6,360 nucleotides of DNA from Chlamydiota bacterium (GCA_011065065.1 JAAKFL010000114.1:1-6360); one strand, 5' to 3'. Counted from the stretch's first letter, positions 1 to 6,137 are shown. Made by a program: numbers and translations. The notes: generated by a model not told the origin, from the sequence alone.

Positions 1-535
1 AAAATCCCTGAGATTTCAAATAACTCAATTGTGAATCGGAAGGATCCATAACGATTCCCCCAAGGGTGATGTGGGCATCAATTTCATTTAACACCTTTAT
101 CGAAGCATCCAAAAACGTATCTTCATATTTTGCCACTTCACCCGAATTATCCCGGTATGAAAGGTCCAAAATATTTTTCGAAGTCAAAACAAATTTCTTG
201 TAGGTGCTTTTTTCAACAACCACCGCAACTGCGACATCTCGCGAAACCTTATGAATACCCAACTCATATGAAAGATTCTTAAGGATAAAGAATTTATCAT
301 TAGAAACTGCAACAGCGGTGTGATTTGGTTCCGCTTTATCAAGTTTGATAATTTTAAAATTTCTTTCAACCAAAGCTTTGATCAGGGGTCTTGAGGAGGA
401 GTGACCGACTCCTTGAAGAAAGAAGATATCGGCAAGTGGAGGGAGGGTGGCAGCGGTATGTTCCTGAGCATCGATGTAACCCTCATCAACTCTATCTTTC
501 ATTTCCATATTGTAGGTGCAAAAAGACAATTCCAT
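1..535 (-). CDS. EEP-fold-like protein, catalytic residues apparently lost (3' part beyond window)
   Basis: Reading from ATG 535-533 gives 178 codons without a stop to the window edge, so only the N-terminal part is present. An in-frame TAG lies 3 bases upstream of the ATG (539-541), which fixes this start. The N-terminus (MELSFCTYNM), ADIFFLQGVGH near residue 40, HTAVAVS near 71 and LGGIVMDPSDS near 160 follow the order of blocks in endonuclease/exonuclease/phosphatase enzymes: TYN, ADxxxLQEV, a strand with G/A-V-A, then GGDFN. However, the metal-binding Glu of LQE is Gly here, the Asp and Asn of GDFN are missing, and no histidine stands where the TxH block would be. If the family call is right, this is a non-catalytic relative. 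It starts 21 bases after dsbB stops, on the same strand, so it is probably cotranscribed. Function is unknown; that an open frame exists is firm, the fold call is inference. Confidence 0.7.
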   Translation of the reverse strand, partial: MELSFCTYNMEMKDRVDEGYIDAQEHTAATLPPLADIFFLQGVGHSSSRPLIKALVERNFKIIKLDKAEPNHTAVAVSNDKFFILKNLSYELGIHKVSRDVAVAVVVEKSTYKKFVLTSKNILDLSYRDNSGEVAKYEDTFLDASIKVLNEIDAHITLGGIVMDPSDSQLSYLKSQGF

Positions 536-556
536 AGGCTAACCCTAATTTATCAT

Positions 557-1072
557 TCAGAATTCAGAACAGGGTCCTAGTCCACAGGAATGGAGCACCG
601 ACAGGATATTTCCAATCGTGACCAGGACGAAGATCCAGATGGCCAATTTCCCAAACCAATTCATTTTCTGGGTCTTTTGAGTGGCATATTCGGGATCATA
701 AAGGAACAACAAAAAAGCAATATAGGTGATGGAACAGACAAAAACCAAAAATGACCACACCCATAAGTCCAAACCCAATATGGGTTCCCCAAATGACGGG
801 TCACCAGGGCAGATATGAAGGGCCGTTTGACGTAATGCCACAACACCGCCAAAGACACAACTGAGCAATGACACTGCGTAATGCTTCGTTTTGATGCCAA
901 AACGGAGATTCATGATAGCCCCTATTGCAACACCTGTCATTCCAAGACGTTGAAGAAAACAGAGGGGGCAGGGCTGCTCCTCCAGAAAAATCTGGACTCC
1001 AAAAGCCGAAATGATGATTCCTGAAAGAATTAAAATGAGTAATGCGTTTAGCTGAGTGGAAAAAGTATTCAT
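557..1072 (-). CDS. dsbB: Disulfide bond formation protein B (DsbB-like quinone:thiol oxidoreductase)
   Basis: Predicted 171-aa inner-membrane protein that would reoxidise periplasmic DsbA-type oxidases and pass electrons to quinone. The DsbB signature is clear: a first membrane helix (about residues 9-29), then EEQPCPLCFLQR with the C35-x-x-C38 redox pair in the first periplasmic loop, and later RQTALHIC88PGDP and LDLWVWSF. Further hydrophobic segments lie near 43-58, 65-82, 101-125 and 141-160. Unlike E. coli DsbB (second pair C104/C130), the second loop has a single Cys (C88), while an extra fifth helix is followed by a C-terminal HSCGLGPC with C163 and C168. With N-in topology that tail would be periplasmic and could supply the second Cys pair. 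ATG 1072 is preferred over in-frame ATG 1105 and GTG 1126 because it starts one base after the stop of the small upstream gene, which points to translational coupling; there is no strong ribosome binding site of its own. Confidence 0.92.
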   Translation of the reverse strand: MNTFSTQLNALLILILSGIIISAFGVQIFLEEQPCPLCFLQRLGMTGVAIGAIMNLRFGIKTKHYAVSLLSCVFGGVVALRQTALHICPGDPSFGEPILGLDLWVWSFLVFVCSITYIAFLLFLYDPEYATQKTQKMNWFGKLAIWIFVLVTIGNILSVLHSCGLGPCSEF

Positions 1073-1073
1073 A

Positions 1074-1229
1074 TTATAACCTGATGTTGAGGATTGAGGT
1101 GGCATGATAGCAAAGCATAAGGGCACATAAAATGAGATTGAACAAAACGACGACGATCGCTGTGTTATTCCATTTAAGCCAAATCAACAGTATTGAGAAA
1201 AGAAAGATTACAAAAAGTCCTGCCATCAT
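1074..1229 (-). CDS. Small membrane protein upstream of dsbB (DUF5993-like)
   Basis: A 51-aa open frame starting with two consecutive ATG codons (1229 and 1226). It is preceded by a near-perfect Shine-Dalgarno sequence, AAAGGAGGG, at 1245-1237 with 7-base spacing, the strongest ribosome binding site in the window. The product has two hydrophobic stretches (about residues 3-18 and 24-40) parted by a short KWNN turn, and ends with YHATSILNIRL. From memory, this length, hairpin layout and HAT-x-x-LN-x-x ending match the DUF5993 family, small membrane proteins found beside dsbB; that match needs a profile search. Its TAA ends one base before the dsbB ATG, and dsbB lacks a good site of its own, so this gene probably drives dsbB translation and may act with DsbB. 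It is the first gene of the unit. Confidence 0.8.
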   Translation of the reverse strand: MMAGLFVIFLFSILLIWLKWNNTAIVVVLFNLILCALMLCYHATSILNIRL

Positions 1230-1236
1230 GGGGATA

Positions 1237-1245
1237 CCCTCCTTT
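1237..1245 (-). promoter_or_regulatory. Strong ribosome binding site of the dsbB unit
   Basis: AAAGGAGGG on the minus strand, 7 bases before ATG 1229. It is close to the full anti-16S complement and much better than the sites of other genes here. It is the main reason to accept the 51-aa gene and to read dsbB as translationally coupled. Confidence 0.8.
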
Positions 1246-1306
1246 AATGATCACCCAATAAATGGCAAAAATGAATATTTAATGGTATAAAAAAAAATTT
1301 AAATCC
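1246..1306. promoter_or_regulatory. Divergent intergenic promoter region
   Basis: Very AT-rich stretch between the dsbB unit (minus) and the lysine-rich gene (plus), which must hold start signals for both. On the plus strand TATAAA at 1286-1291 is a fair -10 candidate for the gene at 1318, with only a weak -35 (TGGCAA at 1263-1268). On the minus strand no -35/-10 pair stands out. Placement is by context more than by motif. Confidence 0.35.
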
Positions 1307-1317
1307 AGGAGACTTTG

Positions 1318-1887
1318 ATGGCGAAAATCAATGGCTCTTCATCATTTTTCAAAAATGTGATGAAGGTGAAAGTTAAAAAGAAGAAAAAAATGAAGGTGAA
1401 GGGTCCCAAGAAGATTAAGCCCAAGAAGAAAGATAAGAACATCCTTCGCGTATTCACAGGCCAGAGGGATATGAGTCAAGACACAGCATCTAAAAACAAA
1501 TGGATCAAAGCGAATTTAGAAGGACTGAGCAGTAAAGAGCTTGAGAGACTTAAGAAAAAAATTGGAAAAATTGCTGCATTCCTGGAAGATGATCAGGAGA
1601 TAGGAGAACAGGTTCTGGCTCACAAAGAGGTCATTTTAGAATATGCTGAATTCAAACTGGTCGAAACGGAGAAAAACACTGAAAAAATTCGGGGCCTGAT
1701 CAAAAAAAGAATCAGCAAATTTCCCGACCTCAAGCAAAAAGATCTCACTCCTAGGTTTGTGCGAGAAAACTTTGCCGACATCAAGAAAGATTACGAAGAG
1801 AAAGTCGTAAACCAGCTCATTTTGCCTAAAAATGGAGAAGAGGATTCGACCTATTTCATTCTCAAAACCTTAAAACGATATCTTTGA
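1318..1887 (+). CDS. Lysine-rich basic protein of unknown function
   Basis: The 189-aa product is not recognised. ATG 1318 is chosen over TTG 1315 because AGGAGA at 1307-1312 lies 5 bases before it. Residues 16-40 are almost all Lys, Val and Pro (for example VKVKKKKKMKVK, then GPKKIKPKKKDK), giving a strongly basic N-terminal arm. Residues 70-170 look mainly alpha-helical and charged (LSSKELERLKKKIGKIAAFLEDD, then EKIRGLIKKRISKFPD). No signal peptide, membrane segment or Cys is seen. The basic arm could bind nucleic acid, as in histone-like tails, could serve as a nuclear localisation signal if the protein is secreted into a host, or could bind acidic membranes; nothing decides between these. 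The gene stands alone, divergent from the dsbB unit and convergent with aroB, with a palindromic element just after its stop. Confidence 0.8.
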   Translation: MAKINGSSSFFKNVMKVKVKKKKKMKVKGPKKIKPKKKDKNILRVFTGQRDMSQDTASKNKWIKANLEGLSSKELERLKKKIGKIAAFLEDDQEIGEQVLAHKEVILEYAEFKLVETEKNTEKIRGLIKKRISKFPDLKQKDLTPRFVRENFADIKKDYEEKVVNQLILPKNGEEDSTYFILKTLKRYL

Positions 1888-1899
1888 TCAGAAGTTTTC

Positions 1900-2132
1900 A
1901 GCCGCAGATGAACGCAGATTTTCGCAGATAACTTCAAGTGGCATCTGATTTGGACCAACGGTCCATGGAGTTTTTGGACGAAGGTGATATAGAAGTACGT
2001 AGATTTTCAACCATTCTTGGTTGAAAATCTACGTACTTCTATATCACCTTCGTCCAAAAGTTCGAGATCATTTCATGATCATAAAATTGTTTAAGCTAAA
2101 TTATCTGCGAAAATCTGCGTTCATCTGCGGCT
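1900..2132. repeat. 233-bp nested palindromic element
   Basis: A 32-bp perfect inverted repeat (1900-1931 and 2101-2132) encloses a 42-bp perfect inverted repeat (1972-2013 and 2018-2059) with a 4-base TTCT loop. The outer arms carry three CGCAGAT units at 10-base spacing (1904, 1914, 1924). The two spacers are nearly equal (40 and 41 bases), and each holds a 6-bp stem with a 3-base loop (1951-1965 and 2066-2080). As RNA or extruded DNA it could form a four-way cloverleaf. It fills the gap between convergent genes and may block read-through, but the T runs lie 5' and the A runs 3' of the central stem, so it is not a classical intrinsic terminator. No target-site duplication is seen. It could be a MITE-like or REP-like dispersed element. 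Confidence 0.9.
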
Positions 2133-2145
2133 AATACCTAAGCCA

Positions 2146-3228
2146 CTAGGAAACGCAACACTCGTAATCACAGATCCACCGAAGAACTTTATCCAACACC
2201 TTCTCCTTTGCAGACATGCAATAATCTCCGTCACATTCCATAGGAGATCCAATCGCCTTCAAGATGACAAAACGAGGGACATTCTTCATCGATTTTTTGT
2301 CCATGGCCATCGCTTCCATCAGAAGGTCAGGAGTCATCGAAGGAATGGTCAAGTTCGGATGATTTTTTCGAATCACTGTTTCAATTCTTTCAAAAGCCTC
2401 TTTCTCTAAACGACCTAATTCATAAGACAAATAGGCTTCAGCAATCATGCCAACTGCCACGGCCTCTCCATGAGGAATCTTGAAATTTGTAACCTGCTCT
2501 AATGCATGACCTATGGTGTGACCAAAATTGAGCAGTCGCCTTTTCCCTTTTTCTTGAAGATCTGCTTTCACAATTTTTTGCTTGATGCGACAGCTGCCTT
2601 CAATAGCCTCGTTTAAATACTCTACATCCAACTCGGAAATCTTATCGCCATCTTTCTCAAACATTTCAAAATAAAGAGGATCCGCAATTATACCATGTTT
2701 AATCATCTCCATCAACCCATTGCAAACTTCATTTTGAGATAAGGTCCTTAAGGTTGTGGTGTCTATGAAGATCATTTCGGGAGTATATATGGCTCCAATC
2801 AAATTCTTTCCAAATGACGTGTTGACTCCTGTTTTCCCACCGATCGAAGCATCGATCATAGACAGAAGGGTTGTGGGACAGCTGAGGTATGGGATTCCGC
2901 GACAATAAGTCGACGCAATAAATCCGGCCATATCCAACGTCACTCCGCCCCCCAATGCGATGATGCAAGTATCTTTGCCAAGCCCTTGAGCTTGCATTTG
3001 GTCTTCTATCATCTCTTTTGTAGTACGGGTTTTATAGAACTCTCCACCGGGAAATGAAAACATAAACACATCGAGATTGTGATCTCTCAGGTGCTTTTCT
3101 AAACGATGTCCATACAACTCTTCGACACAAGAGTCGGTAATGATCGCCACCCTTGATCCCAGTTGGTGAGCCATTTCAATAAGATCGGAACTAGCCAGAA
3201 TATGTTCTTCGATTTGAATGGGGGTCAT
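2146..3228 (-). CDS. aroB: 3-Dehydroquinate synthase (sugar phosphate cyclase family)
   Basis: Predicted 360-aa cytoplasmic NAD- and metal-dependent enzyme. Classical AroB converts DAHP to 3-dehydroquinate in the shikimate pathway, and 360 aa is the usual length. Family blocks are present in order: PGGEFYKT (60-67), ALGGGVTLDMAGF (91-103), PTTLLSMIDASIGGKTGVN (118-136), GKNLIGA (140-146), MEMIKHGI (173-180), RLLNFGHTIGHALE (231-244) and PHGEAVAVGM (252-261). Predicted metal ligands are E174, H237 and H253; K132, N136 and K141 fit the active-site positions. One departure is GGGVTLD where most AroB proteins have GGGVxGD, though the Asp (D99) is kept. The GGKTGVN and GKNL blocks favour true dehydroquinate synthase over valiolone-type cyclases, but the sugar-epimerase neighbour leaves a cyclitol role possible. 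ATG 3228 has a good site, AAGGAAG (3241-3235), 6 bases upstream. It follows the SDR gene by 60 bases. Confidence 0.93.
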   Translation of the reverse strand: MTPIQIEEHILASSDLIEMAHQLGSRVAIITDSCVEELYGHRLEKHLRDHNLDVFMFSFPGGEFYKTRTTKEMIEDQMQAQGLGKDTCIIALGGGVTLDMAGFIASTYCRGIPYLSCPTTLLSMIDASIGGKTGVNTSFGKNLIGAIYTPEMIFIDTTTLRTLSQNEVCNGLMEMIKHGIIADPLYFEMFEKDGDKISELDVEYLNEAIEGSCRIKQKIVKADLQEKGKRRLLNFGHTIGHALEQVTNFKIPHGEAVAVGMIAEAYLSYELGRLEKEAFERIETVIRKNHPNLTIPSMTPDLLMEAMAMDKKSMKNVPRFVILKAIGSPMECDGDYCMSAKEKVLDKVLRWICDYECCVS

Positions 3229-3251
3229 GGGAGTCTTCCTTCTTTGCGGTT

Positions 3252-3281
3252 TATACCGATCGTATTTAAAAAATCGGTATA
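3252..3281. promoter_or_regulatory. 9-bp dyad between the SDR gene and aroB
   Basis: TATACCGAT (3252-3260) and ATCGGTATA (3273-3281) form a perfect 9-bp inverted repeat around a 12-base AT-rich loop. It lies in the 60-base gap after the SDR stop (3289-3291) and before the aroB ribosome binding site. It could be an operator, a processing hairpin or a weak attenuator. No T run follows the stem on the minus strand, so a standard terminator is unlikely. Confidence 0.4.
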
Positions 3282-3288
3282 GAAATTG

Positions 3289-4278
3289 TTATACAACTTT
3301 CTGAAGCACATGTAAACGGATGAAACGTCCCCCTTCAAAATCGTCCAAAGTCATCCCATATTGCTGAAAGTCTTCAAGAAGCTCCCGCATTCCCGATTCA
3401 AGGGTATAGTGAAGCTTGAAATCCGGAAGAAGTCTCCCCAAAAGATCAAAATTCACTCGATAATTTCGGGGATCATGCCCCACTTCTCCAGTGAAAACAA
3501 CCTCTGCATGGGGAATCAGCTCTTTGACCATTCGCGCCACATCCATCACCTGAAAATTTTCCGTGTTGGCTCCGATATTCACCGCCTGCGCATGAATCGC
3601 CTCACGAGGAGCCTCCAAAAATGCTATAAATGCACGAGCAATATCCCGACAATGGATCAACGGACGCCAGGGGGTCCCATCACTTTTAATGCAGATGTCA
3701 CCTCGTGTAAAAGCACAGGCAAGCAGATTGTTCACCACAAGATCGAGCCTGAGCATCGCCGAACTACCGTAGGCAGTCGCGTTTCTTAATGAGGCCGGTG
3801 AGAAGCTATCGTCTGCCAGTGCGAGGATCGCTTTTTCTGCTTCAATTTTGGACTCAGCATACACGGTCAAAGGATTCATCCTTGAACTCTCGTCGAGATC
3901 AAGACTCTCCCCTTGCCCATAAACCGAACAACTTCCCGCAAAAAGAAACCGTTCAACTCCCACCTCTTTTGCCAAATGGGCAAGTTTTATTGAACCTTCT
4001 AGATTAATGGAGCGAGTTAGCTCTGGATCCATGTTTCCCATGGGGTCGTTGGAGATCGCACCGAGATGGATAACAGTATCAAAACCTGTGAGAAAATCGG
4101 ATGTAAGTTCACGGAAATCAATGGCCCATTGTTCATCAGACTGCGTCGGCGGGTACCACTCACATCCCGCAAAGAGGCCGCAATCGCATCCTGTAACCGA
4201 ATAACCGCTCTGCTTGAGAAGTTTGACCAGTTCGACGCCTATGTATCCTTGGTTGCCCGAAACAAAAATGTTTTTCAT
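3289..4278 (-). CDS. NAD-dependent epimerase/dehydratase, extended SDR family
   Basis: Predicted 329-aa cytoplasmic nucleotide-sugar-modifying enzyme. The N-terminal Rossmann fold has the extended-SDR glycine motif GNQGYIG (8-14) at the first strand and an acidic residue, D32, at the end of the second strand, which favours NAD over NADP. HLGAISNDP (71-79) is the conserved cofactor strand; the active site is S116-C-S118 before VYG, with Y140-x-x-x-K144. The C-terminal part includes RNATAYG and a DGTPWRPLIHCRDIARAF block typical of sugar-nucleotide binding SDRs. The substrate cannot be told from sequence; GalE-like epimerase or 4,6-dehydratase-like reactions are both possible. No good Shine-Dalgarno site precedes ATG 4278, but MKNIFVSG is the natural N-terminus of the fold. 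It lies upstream of aroB on the same strand, suggesting a shared transcript and possibly a shared pathway. Confidence 0.9.
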   Translation of the reverse strand: MKNIFVSGNQGYIGVELVKLLKQSGYSVTGCDCGLFAGCEWYPPTQSDEQWAIDFRELTSDFLTGFDTVIHLGAISNDPMGNMDPELTRSINLEGSIKLAHLAKEVGVERFLFAGSCSVYGQGESLDLDESSRMNPLTVYAESKIEAEKAILALADDSFSPASLRNATAYGSSAMLRLDLVVNNLLACAFTRGDICIKSDGTPWRPLIHCRDIARAFIAFLEAPREAIHAQAVNIGANTENFQVMDVARMVKELIPHAEVVFTGEVGHDPRNYRVNFDLLGRLLPDFKLHYTLESGMRELLEDFQQYGMTLDDFEGGRFIRLHVLQKVV

Positions 4279-4344
4279 GCTTGCGAGATTAACATAGCGA
4301 GGAATTTGATTTCATTAAGAAGTTCACTTAGCTGGAAATTTGAG

Positions 4345-4539
4345 TCAGGGCAATCGCATTAAGAAATTTCTTAACATTTACCAACCACTTTCCCTGAAAA
4401 AAGCATCCTGTATATCCTTATTATCCTGCCTATCCTGTTTTTTTCGGACGTGAAAAACAGGATAGGCAGGATAGTAAGGATTAACAGGATAAAACGTCCA
4501 AAAATTGTATCAAGAAATTTCTTCCTGCGATTGCCCTGA
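4345..4539. repeat. Nested imperfect palindrome with inverted copy of the neighbouring gene end
   Basis: An outer inverted repeat (4345-4372 against 4512-4539; 26 of 28 bases match) encloses an inner one (4405-4442 against 4453-4490; 35 of 38 match) with a 10-base loop. The inner arms contain tandem TATCCTG/TATCCTT units about 9 bases apart. The right outer arm is the last coding part and stop region of the RasGAP-like gene, so the left arm is an inverted copy of that 3' end. Positions 4359-4374 are also a 16-base perfect palindrome. The element sits before the SDR gene, where it could affect the end of one transcript and the start of the next. Confidence 0.85.
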
Positions 4540-6039
4540 AATTTGAGTAACGATCCTTCTTAAACAATCCTTCCGATTCTCATACTCTGTACCTTTAAAT
4601 AAAGGTTTGACTAACGGAGGGATTTTTCCACAATCACTACTTACTTCATTTGCAGTCCATTGAATCAAGCTGGAAAATGAGATCATTGCCCGTATAAATC
4701 TCGATCGATGATTGAAATTCTTGAATTTTTTTTTGATCTTCTCATGAGAAGATATCAAGTAGGCATTGAGAACACGTAAAATGAACATCCCCGCAATTTG
4801 CTGATGAACAACATCCTCGGATTCAGGAAACAACATCCTGCAATTGTTAGCATGATCGCGATAAATATCTTTAATCTCCTTTGGGACATCAATCGACAAC
4901 CGCTCCATATCCTCAAGGAGGTAGTTCAATGCTATCTTTAATGCATAACAATTATTCTTAAAAAATTCACCTTTACATTTTTCAAATGTCTTTACATGGT
5001 ACTTTTTAGCAATTAATGTTTGATGAAATTCGCGTATATGTTTTTCATGAAGAACAACAGGAAAAGACCGTGTGATTTTTAATAAATGTACCATCGCTCG
5101 CTTCGTAGATTCTTCTAAAACATTTGACAAAAGAGAAGGAAATTGGATCTTCATAATTTCCGAAGCAACAGATGTTCCCCGAAGAAGTGAATCTTGCTCT
5201 TCAGAACCTTTTGCTTGACGCAATTCTGCTCTGTGGTGCTCCTTGATAAACGCCCAAACTTCCATCCTTGCCATATTCTGTGCGACTGGATCAGTCAGGA
5301 TCTTAATAACTTCTTGCCCCACCGCGCCATACTTGTCCTCCTTGGGAACCACCAGAATAAACCTATCAAAAAAAGCTTCACATTCACCAATCTGTAACGA
5401 CCTCGCATATGTTAAGAAAAACGACTCCCAAATAGTGACTGCTTTAAAACAAAAAATCTCCTTTTTTGAATGAATTTTTCTCATTCCCAAAGAAAACAAT
5501 CCATGGTTATAGGGCCATAAAGGATTTAAAAAATAAGTATAAGAATCGTCTGTCTTGAGAACCAATCTTTTATCTTTTACTGCAATATTCCCTGACTCAG
5601 ATAACGACCTTTTCACTTTTCCGATTCCTCGCAGCGTTTTCACCTCGTTGTCTGATTTAGACCGGAATGGATTTTTGAAAGTAGGAACATATACCCGGTG
5701 ACGATTGGATGAAGACCATTTCTGTTTCTCCTTCGTACCACGTGGAGATAACCTCTCAAACAACTGACGCGCAGAAGGAGCTCTTTGCATTCGAGAATGA
5801 GATTTATTATCTTTTCCACTACGTGAAGATAACTCCACCACAAACTTACGCACAGAATAACTCTTTTTTATTCGAGGTTCCGAAGAATGATCATCAGGAG
5901 AAGATGAAAAATCAAGATTTAATGTTGGGATAACTTTATGGCCACTATGTTTAGATTTTTTCTCCTGAATGGGCCTATTTTTCCAAGAATCTGTATAAGC
6001 CTTAATTTCTCGATTAACACATGATGGTTTGGCTTCCAT
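4510..6039 (-). CDS. RasGAP-like domain protein, candidate secreted effector
   Basis: Predicted 509-aa protein, no signal peptide or membrane segment. Residues 1-150 are Ser/Arg/Lys-rich and look disordered, with a 27-residue motif duplicated from S62 and S89. Residues about 205-480 resemble a RasGAP domain: SLLRGTSVASEIM (284-296) matches the LFRGNSLAS-type arginine-finger loop, placing the finger at R287, and GMFILRVLNAYL (417-428) matches the FLRxxxPA motif, with R422 as the stabilising arginine. A later RFIRAMISFSSLIQW helix also fits. The Pro of the FLR motif is Ala here. RasGAPs speed GTP hydrolysis by Ras-family GTPases, which bacteria lack in that form, so a host target is inferred. 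ATG 6039 is chosen because AAAGGA lies 10 bases upstream and a promoter candidate sits just before; ATG 6072 and TTG 6096 are in-frame alternatives (520 and 528 aa). The gene is monocistronic by context. Confidence 0.8.
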   Translation of the reverse strand: MEAKPSCVNREIKAYTDSWKNRPIQEKKSKHSGHKVIPTLNLDFSSSPDDHSSEPRIKKSYSVRKFVVELSSRSGKDNKSHSRMQRAPSARQLFERLSPRGTKEKQKWSSSNRHRVYVPTFKNPFRSKSDNEVKTLRGIGKVKRSLSESGNIAVKDKRLVLKTDDSYTYFLNPLWPYNHGLFSLGMRKIHSKKEIFCFKAVTIWESFFLTYARSLQIGECEAFFDRFILVVPKEDKYGAVGQEVIKILTDPVAQNMARMEVWAFIKEHHRAELRQAKGSEEQDSLLRGTSVASEIMKIQFPSLLSNVLEESTKRAMVHLLKITRSFPVVLHEKHIREFHQTLIAKKYHVKTFEKCKGEFFKNNCYALKIALNYLLEDMERLSIDVPKEIKDIYRDHANNCRMLFPESEDVVHQQIAGMFILRVLNAYLISSHEKIKKKFKNFNHRSRFIRAMISFSSLIQWTANEVSSDCGKIPPLVKPLFKGTEYENRKDCLRRIVTQISGQSQEEIS

Positions 6040-6067
6040 AACAACTTTATCCTTTGTTTTTTTATTG

Positions 6068-6096
6068 AACATAAAATTGTATTCTTTTTCAGTCAA
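6068..6096 (-). promoter_or_regulatory. Candidate sigma-70-type promoter of the RasGAP-like gene
   Basis: On the minus strand TTGACT (6096-6091) and TATGTT (6073-6068) are separated by 17 bases. Transcription would begin near 6061, leaving a leader of about 22 bases that includes the AAAGGA site (6055-6050) before ATG 6039. This fits start 6039 and would rule out the two longer starts for that transcript. It is a motif match only. Confidence 0.4.
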
Positions 6097-6137
6097 CCAC
6101 TAATTTTTAATTATCATCTCAAGGTTATTGGAATTTT

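Noticed and set aside
184..369. 61-codon minus-strand frame
   Set aside because: It overlaps the long open frame from 535 in another phase and has no site or resemblance of its own.
1972..2059. Intrinsic bidirectional terminator
   Set aside because: The stem is long and perfect, but T runs are on the 5' side and A runs on the 3' side for both strands, the reverse of what an intrinsic terminator needs.
1900..2132. Insertion sequence with transposase
   Set aside because: The inverted ends resemble IS termini, but there is no open frame inside and no target-site duplication at the edges.
2729..2968. 79-codon minus-strand frame inside aroB
   Set aside because: It is an out-of-frame shadow over the conserved PTTLL and GGKTGVN blocks of aroB.
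3361..4362. Several open frames on the plus strand (3361-3789, 3789-4007, 4007-4204, 4066-4362)
   Set aside because: They lie antisense to the SDR gene, show no family resemblance, and the SDR motifs on the minus strand are unmistakable.
2051..4503. Shared 9-base word CGTCCAAAA in both palindromic elements (2051-2059 and 4495-4503)
   Set aside because: Too short to show common descent, and it lies in different structural places in the two elements.
5194..5933. Plus-strand frames opposite the RasGAP-like gene and a 67-codon minus-strand frame at 5640-5843
   Set aside because: All overlap the 509-codon gene, whose RasGAP-like motifs and internal duplication show the true frame.
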